Source: CAYSYY01 sp964576115 [NCBI: uncultured Gemmatimonadota bacterium] (lineage in GTDB: Bacteria > Blakebacterota > Blakebacteria > Blakebacterales). From it: a DNA stretch of 51,455 nt. A program made the translations under genes and the position numbers. The notes beneath the pieces were generated by a model. The model did not search any database. It was not told the DNA's origin and saw only the letters and a program-made list of their open reading frames with translations. The stretch is taken from assembly GCA_964576115.1 (NCBI GenBank), contig CAZNUA010000019.1:12096-63550 (forward strand), read 5' to 3'. Numbering within the stretch: position 1 is the stretch's first letter; the number at the start of each line of letters is the position of its first letter. Below are positions 41,668 through 50,274 of the stretch, in pieces.

Positions 41668-43707
41668 ATGATCCGTCGCATCGCCTTCTCTGCGGCACGC
41701 GCTCTCGCGCTCGCAACCGTGCTGGTTTCGAGCCTGCCCGCCGGTGATGTCACCGCCCAGATCACCCAACTGCGCGAGGGACGCACCGTGGCGGGTACAC
41801 TCGCCGCCGGCGATACGATCCGGTACGCGATCGAGGCCGGCGACGACTATTTCCTCTACGGCGAAGTGAATCAGATCTCGGTCGATGTCGTGGTGCGGAT
41901 CCTCGATGCCGAAGGCAATCAGATCGGGCGTTACGACACCCCTACCCGGGGCGGGGAGAAATTTACCAGACGCCTGGGAGAGGCCGGGATCTACACGATC
42001 GAGGTACTCCCCTGTGAGGATGAAACGGGCGAGTACGAGATCATCCTCCACCGCCTGGAACCGATCGCGACCGATCCGAAAAAACTCACCGACCAGTTCA
42101 TGGCCCCGTATGACGACGAGGACTCCCCGGGGGCTGCGATCCAGGTCTGGCGGGATGGCCGAACCCTGTATTCAAAGGCCTACGGCATGGCGAACCTGGC
42201 CTACGGGATCCCCTTCAGAACCGACACCCGGACCAACATCGGCTCCACCTCGAAGCAGTTCACGGCCTTCGCGATCATGCTCCAGGTCGAACGCGGCCTG
42301 CTCTCGCTCGACGACGACATCCGCAAGCACATTCCCGAAATGCCCGAATTCGAGGATACCATCACTGTCCGGCACCTGATCACCCATACCTCGGGTCTGC
42401 GGGAATTTCTGAACCTGCTCCTCATGACGGGACGGCGGCTCGATCACGGGGACTGGATCGACCGCTCCGAAGTGATCGCCATCGTCCAGCGGCAGCCGGC
42501 CCTGCAGAACTCTCCCGGCGCGGAGTGGAACTACAACAACACCGCCTTCGGACTGGCGGCCCTCATCGTCGAACGCACCTCGGGACAGGATTTTCATGTC
42601 TTCATGGCAGAGAACGTCTTCGGGCCGCTCGGGATGACCCGCACCATGGTCCGCCCCACTCCCGAACACATCATCCCCGGTATGTCCGAAGGCTACACGC
42701 CCGGATCGGACGGCTTTCGCCAGATCGGAGATCTGGGCGGCGCGGTGGGAGCCGGCGGCATCTACTCCACGGTCGAGGATCTGCAGACCTGGGTGCAGAA
42801 CTTCGCGGAACCGCGCGTGGGGACGAGAGAGATCTTCGATGAGATGATGACCTCGTACGTTCTGACCAACGGCGAGGAAACCGGCTACGGCTATGGGCTC
42901 TTCGTCGACGAACAGGGCGGTCTGCGACGGGTGCATCACGGGGGGGCCGATGTCGCCCACCGATCCATGCTGGTGTACTACCCCGAAATCAACGCCGGTC
43001 TGACCGTCCAGAGCAACCATGCCGGTTTCAACAGCAATGTAGCCTACGAACTCGGCGCGGAGTTTTTCGCCGACGCGATGACAGACGAGGAGGCGGCGGC
43101 GGAAACAGCTGCGGAAGCGGGAGAAACCGAGGCGGAGTTCGATCCGGAAGCCTACGATCCGGAAGACTTCGACGAATTCGTCGGTCGCTATTCGCTCGAC
43201 GCCAGTCCCGACTTCGTCCTCGCCTTCACCCGCGAGGGGGACACCTTCTACACCCAGGGAACCGGACAGTCGCGGGTCGAGATCAGGCCGACCGCAGAGG
43301 ACACCTTCGAACTGGTGGGGGTCGAGGCCTCGGTCGTCTTTCAACGCAACGACGAGGGTGAAGTGGACGGGCTCACGCTCAATCAGAACGGTCAGTACCA
43401 CGCCACCCGTCTGGCCGACGATGAAGCCGCCGCCCGGGAACCGACGGTCGAGGAACTGGCCGACTATGCGGGCCGCTACTTCAGCACCGAGCTCGAGACC
43501 TTCTATGTCATCGCGCTGGAGGAGGAAAGACTCGTCCTGCACCATCGGCGCCTGGATGAGGCGACCCTGACGGCGGGAGCCGAGGACACCTTTTCAGGCG
43601 GGGGATTCACCTTCACCTTCGAGCGTGACCGCAACGGTGAGGTGATCGGTTTCTATCTGTCCAACGGCCGGACGCGGGATGTCCGCTTCGAACGGGTGAG
43701 GTACTGA
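41668..43707 (+). CDS. Secreted beta-lactamase-family serine hydrolase
   Basis: A 679-aa exported protein. Signal peptide at about residues 1-31; a PPC-like beta domain at about 35-125; class C beta-lactamase/PBP fold at about 140-470 with SxxK in NIGSTSKQFTAFA, the Tyr motif in WNYNNTAFG and HHGGAD in place of KTG. An acidic linker (EEAAAETAAEAGETEAEFDPE) leads to two C-terminal lipocalin-like DUF3471-type repeats (FVGRYSLDASPDFV and YAGRYFSTELETFY). Such proteins are usually D-amino-acid peptidases or esterases rather than resistance enzymes. AAGGAG lies 8 nt before the ATG. Its 3' end faces the propeller lipoprotein gene across 14 nt. Confidence 0.9.
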   Translation: MIRRIAFSAARALALATVLVSSLPAGDVTAQITQLREGRTVAGTLAAGDTIRYAIEAGDDYFLYGEVNQISVDVVVRILDAEGNQIGRYDTPTRGGEKFTRRLGEAGIYTIEVLPCEDETGEYEIILHRLEPIATDPKKLTDQFMAPYDDEDSPGAAIQVWRDGRTLYSKAYGMANLAYGIPFRTDTRTNIGSTSKQFTAFAIMLQVERGLLSLDDDIRKHIPEMPEFEDTITVRHLITHTSGLREFLNLLLMTGRRLDHGDWIDRSEVIAIVQRQPALQNSPGAEWNYNNTAFGLAALIVERTSGQDFHVFMAENVFGPLGMTRTMVRPTPEHIIPGMSEGYTPGSDGFRQIGDLGGAVGAGGIYSTVEDLQTWVQNFAEPRVGTREIFDEMMTSYVLTNGEETGYGYGLFVDEQGGLRRVHHGGADVAHRSMLVYYPEINAGLTVQSNHAGFNSNVAYELGAEFFADAMTDEEAAAETAAEAGETEAEFDPEAYDPEDFDEFVGRYSLDASPDFVLAFTREGDTFYTQGTGQSRVEIRPTAEDTFELVGVEASVVFQRNDEGEVDGLTLNQNGQYHATRLADDEAAAREPTVEELADYAGRYFSTELETFYVIALEEERLVLHHRRLDEATLTAGAEDTFSGGGFTFTFERDRNGEVIGFYLSNGRTRDVRFERVRY

Positions 43708-43721
43708 ACCGATATCGGCGG

Positions 43722-44999
43722 TCAGGGATAGACGAGGCCTTCCACGAGAGGCCGCATGGCATAGACCGTGAGCGTGAATTCTCCTGTCTCCGGATCGCTG
43801 TAATGCACCAGCTGTCTTCCCCCGACCACCGTCATGGTCCGGCTCCGGCCCATGGGCGGTCTGGTGATGCCCAGATACTCGCCTTGCGGGGAGAGCACCA
43901 GATAGCCGGCCTCCCGCTCCCGCTCGCGTTGCCCGGGAGGAGAGACCTGCTGGGTCAGAAAGAGATAGCCCCGATCGTCGAAGGTCAGGGCGCTCCACGG
44001 CACTTTCCGTTCCTTGAACCTCGTCGCGTCCCGATAGCCCTCCATGTAGACTCTGCGGTCCAGAGGCTCGTTCGGATTGTCGATGATCCGGTTATACCAA
44101 TCGATGAGAGCCCGGCGATCCGCCTCGGTGACAGCGAGGTCGCCCATTTCGATACGGATACGGCGACGGAGCCGGCCATCGAGACCGAGAATGTCCAGCC
44201 GGGGCTCTTCGGCAGCCATGGCCACGATGCCTTGAAAGGGCACAAAATACGCCCGAGGACGGAGCGAATACGGGTAATCGAGGCGCCAGTTCCTCGTCTG
44301 CCGACCGATCGTGACCGGGCTGATATACATGTTCATGATCGGCTCGCTCTGCCAGGACCACACCGTATCGCCGGTGGTGTCCAGCCGCACGACACTGCAC
44401 CAGCTGCCCCTTTCGCCGACGGTCGTCACCGGCCCGGAATGCCCCGGTGAGGAAAAGTGAAGCCGCCCCCCTTCAGATAACGGGATCAGAGCCGTTATTC
44501 CCGCCAGGGGACTGACGTCCTGATGAAAGCTGACCATATCCACCAGTTCACCGCTGCGTTTGAACCTCATGCCGCGTAACTGAGCCGAATCAAACAGGTA
44601 GAGCACATCTCCGACCGTACAGAGGAACTGGACCAGTACATATTCTCCGGGCCCTGAGCCTCTGCGGCCGAACCGGTGATGGAACCTGCCCTCCGGGTCG
44701 AAGACCACGATGTCCTCGTTACCGGCATCGTAGACATAGAACCAGCCCTCGGTGTCCCCGACAAAGAGGGTCGGCTCATACAGCATGGTTTCCCCGGTAT
44801 CGCCTGGTTCGAGAGTCAGTTCAGGAACATAGTCGAACAGCTCGCCCTCGTACCGGGGTCCGCCGATCGTCTCGGCAATCGTGATCCCGTTTTCTTCGTA
44901 TACCTCAAAGGAATAGTTCGTCTCATCGGGCACAGATGCACAGGCCTGAGATACAATGCAGACCATCGTGCCAATGAAGAGATGATTCAGCCGTTTCAT
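43722..44999 (-). CDS. 6-bladed beta-propeller lipoprotein
   Basis: A 425-aa exported protein with a lipobox (VSQAC, Cys20), so probably membrane-anchored. Blade motifs recur: VVFDPEGRFHHRFGRRGSGPGEY, LFDSAQLRGMRFKRSGELVDM, LDILGLDGRLRRRIRIEMGDL and YLVLSPQGEYLGI. This is the '6-bladed beta-propeller' type common in FCB genomes, related to NHL repeats; function and ligand are unknown. The insertion with WYNRIIDNPNEPLDRRVY is typical of these proteins. It lies between the serine hydrolase (convergent) and the toxin gene (upstream, same strand, 51 nt). Confidence 0.82.
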   Translation of the reverse strand: MKRLNHLFIGTMVCIVSQACASVPDETNYSFEVYEENGITIAETIGGPRYEGELFDYVPELTLEPGDTGETMLYEPTLFVGDTEGWFYVYDAGNEDIVVFDPEGRFHHRFGRRGSGPGEYVLVQFLCTVGDVLYLFDSAQLRGMRFKRSGELVDMVSFHQDVSPLAGITALIPLSEGGRLHFSSPGHSGPVTTVGERGSWCSVVRLDTTGDTVWSWQSEPIMNMYISPVTIGRQTRNWRLDYPYSLRPRAYFVPFQGIVAMAAEEPRLDILGLDGRLRRRIRIEMGDLAVTEADRRALIDWYNRIIDNPNEPLDRRVYMEGYRDATRFKERKVPWSALTFDDRGYLFLTQQVSPPGQREREREAGYLVLSPQGEYLGITRPPMGRSRTMTVVGGRQLVHYSDPETGEFTLTVYAMRPLVEGLVYP

Positions 45000-45050
45000 G
45001 TTCCCTGACCCTCGAATAGCCTCTCGGGCAAGTGTATCGAGTTTACCGCT

Positions 45051-45314
45051 TCAGCGGTAGACCTCCCGGCGCTGGCCGATCTTCACGATCCGGACCCGCC
45101 GGTTCTCATCGTCGACTGCATACACGATGCGGAAGTCCCCCTGCCTGACACGATAGAGATCAGTCCTGCCGGAGAGTTTTTCACATCCGCGGGGCCGGGG
45201 AGAATCGGCCAGCTGTCCGATCCTCTTTACGATCCGACGGCGGTCGTCTCGGAAACGCAGTTTCTCGAGTTCTCCGGCGGCCGAGGCTTTGATCGTGAGC
45301 TCATATCTTTCCAC
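45051..45314 (-). CDS. RelE/ParE-superfamily toxin
   Basis: An 87-aa protein with the RelE fold pattern: helix-rich start (AAGELEKLRFRDDRRRIVKRI), then GCEKLSGRTDLYRVRQGDFRIVYAVDDENRRVRIVKIGQRREVY, where the strand-borne Arg and C-terminal HR/RREVY-like end match RelE/StbE mRNA interferases. It would cleave mRNA at the ribosome when free of antitoxin. The GTG start overlaps the antitoxin gene by 14 nt, so the antitoxin is made first and translation is coupled. Confidence 0.85.
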   Translation of the reverse strand: MERYELTIKASAAGELEKLRFRDDRRRIVKRIGQLADSPRPRGCEKLSGRTDLYRVRQGDFRIVYAVDDENRRVRIVKIGQRREVYR

Positions 45315-45540
45315 GTCGCCTCAGGTCCCTGACGACCTCGTCGAAATCCAGATCCGGCTCCCCCGCCCGCTTCGCAGCTGCCTCGAGATCCTCGGCGTCC
45401 TCGGCCAGATACTGCTCCACCGCCCGGTTCACGAGGTAGGACATCGATTTCTCCATGACCACGGATTTCAACTTGAGCGCCTGCAGGGTCTCGGCATCCA
45501 GATAGACAGTCGTCCGCTTTTGTTTGTTTTCTTCGTTCAT
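45301..45540 (-). CDS. Ribbon-helix-helix (CopG-like) antitoxin
   Basis: A 79-aa protein. The N-terminal ribbon KRTTVYLDAETLQALKLKSVVMEKSMSYLVNRAVEQYL has the RHH pattern (a beta strand that enters the DNA major groove, then two helices). The acidic C-terminal part (EDAEDLEAAAKRAGEPDLDFDEVV) would wrap the toxin. Usually it binds its own promoter as a complex with toxin; nested inverted repeats directly upstream of its start fit that. Confidence 0.86.
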   Translation of the reverse strand: MNEENKQKRTTVYLDAETLQALKLKSVVMEKSMSYLVNRAVEQYLAEDAEDLEAAAKRAGEPDLDFDEVVRDLRRRGKI

Positions 45541-45573
45541 GATGACATTATGACATCATGATGTTGTGATGTC
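45541..45573. promoter_or_regulatory. Nested palindromic operator of the toxin-antitoxin pair
   Basis: A perfect 12-bp palindrome ACATCATGATGT (45553-45564) is centred inside a wider dyad, GACAT (45544-45548) with ATGTC (45569-45573), on the same axis. The elements begin immediately 5' of the antitoxin ATG (45538-45540). Repeated ATGT/ACAT half-sites of this kind are bound by RHH dimers side by side. Confidence 0.6.
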
Positions 45574-45647
45574 CATGCCGAGATCCTGCAGCGCATAGAA
45601 GGAAGGACCTCAGGAGAAAGGACCTTCATCTGTAGCCGGTATGGAGG

Positions 45648-47891
45648 TCAGGGTGCGGGTGGGGGAGGCAGCGTTCGGAAACTCAGACCGTTCGTCTCCT
45701 GCTGGCCGCTGACCAGATCGATGATGGTGACACGCAGTTCATAGGTGCCGTGCTCCAGATGGCTCATGTCGATCTCGAGCCAGGTCTGCAGATCCCGGCG
45801 GATATCGCTGCCGGTGAATTCGCTCGAAAGCACGGCTTGCCGCCCTCCCCGACCGACCAGACTCCGCAGCCCCTGGTACAATCTTCCCAAAGCAGCCTCG
45901 GGAGGTGCTTCCGCTACCGAGTACTCGACCTGATACCGGGTCGCACCGTAGTCGTCCTGCTGCAGATTGTAGACCTCAAAGTAGATGAAGAGCGGTTGAT
46001 CCACCTGCACGATCCGGCCCGGCAGGGGCAGAACTTCGAGATCGCCGCGAATGAAGCGACCGCTGTGCCCCGAACCGACCTCGCGGATCGAAGCAGCGGG
46101 GAGGATATCGCTCACCATCAGGCGGTTGCCGCTGTAATCGGGCAGGGCAACTTCTTCCCGGGAAGTGGCCCGTTTGCCGGTCTCCGGATCGATGAGCAGC
46201 GTGGTCAGGGTATAGTCACCGGGTTCGACCTCGATCCGGGTGGCATCGATAAAGAGTGGGACGCCGCGAATCTGTACCTGCGGTACGGTCGAGAGCCGCC
46301 GCGATGGCTCCACCTGCCCGGCCACCGGTTTCCAGCGCACATCGTAGAGCTGCACCTCCACATCGATGGTGGCATAAGCCCCGGTCACACTCCTGAAGGC
46401 CCCGAACTCATCGGGCATGAGTGCGAAGGCATACTCGAGAGCGGTTTTCCCCTCTTCCCCCCGGAAGGTAACGACGAAATCCATTGGATCGATCGTCTCG
46501 ATCCGATCTTCCTCCTCGCTCATGGTCGGGATAACCCGCTCCATGAGATCCATGACCTGGCGGTGAACAGAAGAGACGATATATCTGCCACTCATCGCGA
46601 AATCCTCAAAGGCGACGATCAAACCGCGATCTTCATATCCCCAGTTTTCGGGCGTGGAACTGGAGGAAATCGCCTGACCGGAGGCATCGCGCACCCGTTG
46701 CTGTGCAAAGGGATTTTCAGGACCCTGGTCAGTCAGGGGGGCGGTGCTCAATAGCGGTGGAGGCAAACCCTGTTCAGTGCCATAGCCCAGTTCTTCGGCC
46801 AGGTCCCGGGCTCTGAGTTTCCAGATTGGGTCGTCCTTGATCAGATCCCAGGCATAGACACGACCGCGTCCCGATTGGATATCCGGCTCGCCGTATCGGA
46901 CATATACGGCACCCCGGTCATCCCAGGGCCACTCATTGTCTCCGTACATGATCCGGGCGTAAGCGACCCGGATGAAATGCTCCAGGAGACGTTCGTTGAC
47001 AGCAGTCTTCGGGTCGGGATTGCGCATCCGCCAGTACTGATTCCAATAGGTTCTGCGCCCCTCACTGTCGAGGCGGGCGAAGTCCTCGGCTTCATCAGGT
47101 GTCAGCACCAGTCCGAGATCGAAGAAGAGGTTGCGTTCCTCTTCCGGGGCCGCCGCAAAGCACCTCTCGAAGGCGGCCATGGCTTCGTTATAGCGTTCAG
47201 CTTTCCAGTGAGCAGCAGCCAGGTACAGATAGGCGGACCAGGCAGACGAGTCACGCGCGACAAGCTCCTCGGCCAGGGTCACAGCCTCATTCCACCGCCC
47301 GCTGTCGATCAACGAGCGCATCAGAGCCGCCCGTGCTTTCTCGTGTCCCGGATTGGCGGCGATCTGCAGCCGGAAAGCTACGATCGCGGCGTCATGGTCC
47401 TCCCGGAAATCCCGCTGAATAATCCCGCAGAGATAGGAGGCATCGGGATGGGAAGGATCCAGTTCGAGCAGATGTTCCAGATCGTGGAGTGCTTCCCGGG
47501 AATTGAACTGACCGATATCGGTCGGGGCCAGCCTCAGGTGAGCCCGGGCCTTCCAGTAGAGAGTTTCGACCCGGTCGGGATCTTTATACAGGGAGGTGCG
47601 AAAACACTCGAGAGCCCGATGGGTCCGGTTCGGGATCTCGAGACAGACCCGGCCCAGGCAGGTATGAGCCCGGGCGGAATCCCGGTCCAGCTCGACCGCC
47701 CGGGTGGCACTGGTCAGGGCGGCCTGGGCATCCCCCCGCTGGAGTTGAGCGTAAGCGGAATCGCAGAGAGCACCGACGCGCGCCTCAACAGTCTGCTGAG
47801 CAGTCAGGGGCACACCGGGGAGAATACCTGAGACTGTCAGGAGTACGCTGGCGAGCAGATGGACTGAACTGCACCGGGGATTCCACACCAT
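45648..47891 (-). CDS. Secreted TPR/GWxTD-like protein, copy 1
   Basis: About 747 aa, exported (signal peptide VHLLASVLLTVSGILPGVPLTAQ). Residues about 35-260 form TPR repeats (AYAQLQRGDAQAALTSATRAVELD, YLAAAHWKAERYNEAMAAFE). The centre has a GWxTD-like block: NERLLEHFIRVAYARIMYGD followed by EWPWDDRGAVYVRYGEPD, where the usual GWxTDRG reads WPWDDRG. The C-terminal half is beta-rich, with RGDLEVLPLPGR and LFIYFEVYNLQQDDYGATRY, ending in Pro. GWxTD proteins occur widely in FCB and Acidobacteria; none has a firm function. Start 47891 (AAGGA 8 nt upstream) is preferred; 47909 and GTG 47936 are possible. It follows its paralogue by about 80 nt. Confidence 0.82.
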   Translation of the reverse strand: MVWNPRCSSVHLLASVLLTVSGILPGVPLTAQQTVEARVGALCDSAYAQLQRGDAQAALTSATRAVELDRDSARAHTCLGRVCLEIPNRTHRALECFRTSLYKDPDRVETLYWKARAHLRLAPTDIGQFNSREALHDLEHLLELDPSHPDASYLCGIIQRDFREDHDAAIVAFRLQIAANPGHEKARAALMRSLIDSGRWNEAVTLAEELVARDSSAWSAYLYLAAAHWKAERYNEAMAAFERCFAAAPEEERNLFFDLGLVLTPDEAEDFARLDSEGRRTYWNQYWRMRNPDPKTAVNERLLEHFIRVAYARIMYGDNEWPWDDRGAVYVRYGEPDIQSGRGRVYAWDLIKDDPIWKLRARDLAEELGYGTEQGLPPPLLSTAPLTDQGPENPFAQQRVRDASGQAISSSSTPENWGYEDRGLIVAFEDFAMSGRYIVSSVHRQVMDLMERVIPTMSEEEDRIETIDPMDFVVTFRGEEGKTALEYAFALMPDEFGAFRSVTGAYATIDVEVQLYDVRWKPVAGQVEPSRRLSTVPQVQIRGVPLFIDATRIEVEPGDYTLTTLLIDPETGKRATSREEVALPDYSGNRLMVSDILPAASIREVGSGHSGRFIRGDLEVLPLPGRIVQVDQPLFIYFEVYNLQQDDYGATRYQVEYSVAEAPPEAALGRLYQGLRSLVGRGGRQAVLSSEFTGSDIRRDLQTWLEIDMSHLEHGTYELRVTIIDLVSGQQETNGLSFRTLPPPPAP

Positions 47892-47972
47892 CCTGCTGGT
47901 CCTTTGCATCCCTCTCACTACACAGGAGCGATTCACCGGATCCGGCGTTTATCCGATCAATCCGTTGTCCTG

Positions 47973-50210
47973 TCACCCCCCGGCATCAGGTGTCGGCGGC
48001 GGGATGGTGCGGAAGGTCAGGCTGCTGCTCGCCTGCCGGTTGGTATTCAGGTCGGTGACGGTCACGATCAGATCGAAGATGCCGAGGCCGAGCCGGCTCA
48101 TGTCAATCTCGAGCCAGGTCTCCAGATCGGGCCGGATGCCGAAAGTCTCGGTCTCGCTCGAGAGCACCGCCCGCCGGCCACCCAGCCCGACCAGGTCGAG
48201 CAGGCGCCCGGTGATGCGGGTCAGGGGATCGATCCCTTCATCGGATTCGGCCACCGAGTACTCCACCCGGTAGTGGGTGGCGCCGACACTGTCGCGGGAC
48301 AGGTTATAGACCTCGAAGTAGATGAAGAGCGGTTCGGTCGTGCCGAGGGTTCGCCCGGGCAGGGGAATGACCTCCAGATCCCCCCGCACGAAGCGGGCCG
48401 GGCACCCCCGCCCCGCCGGAGCGATCCGGGCGGCGGGCAGGATCCCGCTCACCATCAGCTCCGAACCCCGGAAATCAGGCAGGACAACGTTTTCCTCGGC
48501 CACCGAACGGCGCCCGGTCACCGGATCCAGAATATAGGTGCTGAACACGTACTCGCCCGGGGGGGCTTCGAGACGGGTGCCGTGAACGAAGAAGGTGTTC
48601 CAGAAAGCTTCGACGAAGGTGGTGGTGGGCAGGTTCTGCACCGAATCCACCGCCCCGGCGACTGGAATCCACCCCGGGGTCAGCAGCTGCATGCGTACGT
48701 CGATGGTGGCGTATTCGCCGGTAAAGCTCTGGAACAGACCGAAGTCGTCGGGGGTCAGGCCGATGGCGTACTCCAGGACGGTACGGTTTTCCTCGCCGCG
48801 AAAGGCGGCGGCGATCTGCAGGGGGCTGAAGGTGTCGATCTTCTCTTCTTCGACGCTGAGGACGGGCAGTCCCACCTCCAGACGCTCGGTCAGGTAGCGG
48901 CTGTCGTTCAGGTAGCGCTGCCCCATGACGGGGCGGGTGAAACTGAGCTGAAAGCCCTGATCGAGGTAATACCAGGTTTCAGGTGTGCCCTCGCCGTAGA
49001 CCCGGCCGATGGCCTGCTGAGCCGGAAACTGCTCGGGGCTGTAAACCGGTGGTGACATCCCCAGGCGCCGGTAGAGTTCTTTCTTGTTCTCGAAATATTC
49101 GTAGTCGGACTCGATCAGGTCGCTCGGATAGGGCCGCCCCGGACCGGTCCGCACGTCGGGCTCGCCGTAACGCACGTAGGCTTCGCCGCGGGCGTCCCAC
49201 GGCCACTCGTCGCGACCGAACTCGATCCTGGCGTAGGCAATGCGGATCCAGTGTTCGAGCAAACGCTCGTTGGCGGCAGTCTGCGGATCGGGATCGCGGA
49301 TCTCCCAATAGCGGCGATGGTACTCCTCGCGTCCCGCCGGGCTCAGGGCCGACCATTCCTCGATCCCGGCCGTACTCAGAACCAGGCCCAGATCGAAGTA
49401 GAGCGAGCGCTCCTGGTCGGGTAGATGCGGGAAACAGCTCTCGAAAGCCGCACAGGCCTCATCGGTCCGGCCGTCTTTCCAGTACGCCCCGGCCAGCCAG
49501 GGGTAGGCCTCATAGCGCTCCGGATCGCGGGCGATGATGTCTTCGGCAATCGCGATCGCGCTGTCCCAGTCCCCCACCCCCATATCGAGCATCAGCAGAG
49601 ACAGGCGGGCATTCATATGGGCGGGATAGACATCGACCTGGTTGCGCCAGGCTTGCCGGCCGGCCTCGAGATCTTCGAAGCTGTCGAGCTGAACGGTCCC
49701 GATCCGGTACCAGGCGTCTTCGTGAAGGGGATCGAGATCGAGCACACGGTTCAGATCGCGCAGGGCGGCCCGGGCGTTCCCCGTACTGGTCTCTGTCTGT
49801 GCCATATGAATGTGGGCCAGCGCTTTCCAGTAGAAGATCTCGGGATCGGTGCGGTCCCGGAGCGCGGCCCGCCGCAGGTACTCCAGGGCACGGCTGCCTC
49901 CGGCGGGCAGACCGAGCAGGGCCCGCCCCATACCGAGCAGGAGCTGCGGATCGCGGGGAGAGCGGCGCAGGGCGTCCTGGAAATATTCCCGGGCAGCCTC
50001 GTGATCGCCCGCATCGAGCAGGGCGAAACCCTCAGCGGCGCGACCGGGCTCCTGGTCCTGTGACCGGTTCCACCCCGCCGCCGCTGCCGGCGGCAAGAAC
50101 ACCCATCCGAGTCCGAAGGTGATAACGAATACGACCGCCAGTCCGACCCCCGTGCAGCCGGTCCGGCCGTATTTCTGTCGACAGGTTTGTTGTCTGATAG
50201 CCGGGTTCAT
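47973..50210 (-). CDS. Secreted TPR/GWxTD-like protein, copy 2
   Basis: A 745-aa paralogue of the next gene with the same layout: N-terminal export signal or anchor (GVGLAVVFVITFGLGWVFLP), TPRs to about residue 270 (EGFALLDAGDHEAAREYFQDALRRSP), GWxTD-like block (NERLLEHWIRIAYARI, EWPWDARGEAYVRYGEPDV) and a C-terminal beta region with RGDLEVIPLPGR, PLFIYFEVYNLSRDS and YRVEYSVAES. The two copies differ mostly in the section between the GWxTD-like block and the beta domain. Both are likely periplasmic or surface proteins acting together. Upstream by 64 nt is the metal permease gene, on the same strand. Confidence 0.82.
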   Translation of the reverse strand: MNPAIRQQTCRQKYGRTGCTGVGLAVVFVITFGLGWVFLPPAAAAGWNRSQDQEPGRAAEGFALLDAGDHEAAREYFQDALRRSPRDPQLLLGMGRALLGLPAGGSRALEYLRRAALRDRTDPEIFYWKALAHIHMAQTETSTGNARAALRDLNRVLDLDPLHEDAWYRIGTVQLDSFEDLEAGRQAWRNQVDVYPAHMNARLSLLMLDMGVGDWDSAIAIAEDIIARDPERYEAYPWLAGAYWKDGRTDEACAAFESCFPHLPDQERSLYFDLGLVLSTAGIEEWSALSPAGREEYHRRYWEIRDPDPQTAANERLLEHWIRIAYARIEFGRDEWPWDARGEAYVRYGEPDVRTGPGRPYPSDLIESDYEYFENKKELYRRLGMSPPVYSPEQFPAQQAIGRVYGEGTPETWYYLDQGFQLSFTRPVMGQRYLNDSRYLTERLEVGLPVLSVEEEKIDTFSPLQIAAAFRGEENRTVLEYAIGLTPDDFGLFQSFTGEYATIDVRMQLLTPGWIPVAGAVDSVQNLPTTTFVEAFWNTFFVHGTRLEAPPGEYVFSTYILDPVTGRRSVAEENVVLPDFRGSELMVSGILPAARIAPAGRGCPARFVRGDLEVIPLPGRTLGTTEPLFIYFEVYNLSRDSVGATHYRVEYSVAESDEGIDPLTRITGRLLDLVGLGGRRAVLSSETETFGIRPDLETWLEIDMSRLGLGIFDLIVTVTDLNTNRQASSSLTFRTIPPPTPDAGG

Positions 50211-50274
50211 TCCTCGGCATCTTCCGTTACGCCTGACAGGTCGTCCGTTCTAAAGAAAGGACGTATGACTCCCG

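Noticed and set aside
41668-43707. The beta-lactamase-family hydrolase as an antibiotic-resistance gene
   Set aside because: The KTG motif is replaced, the domain layout with DUF3471-type tails is that of peptidase/esterase relatives, and no resistance context is present.
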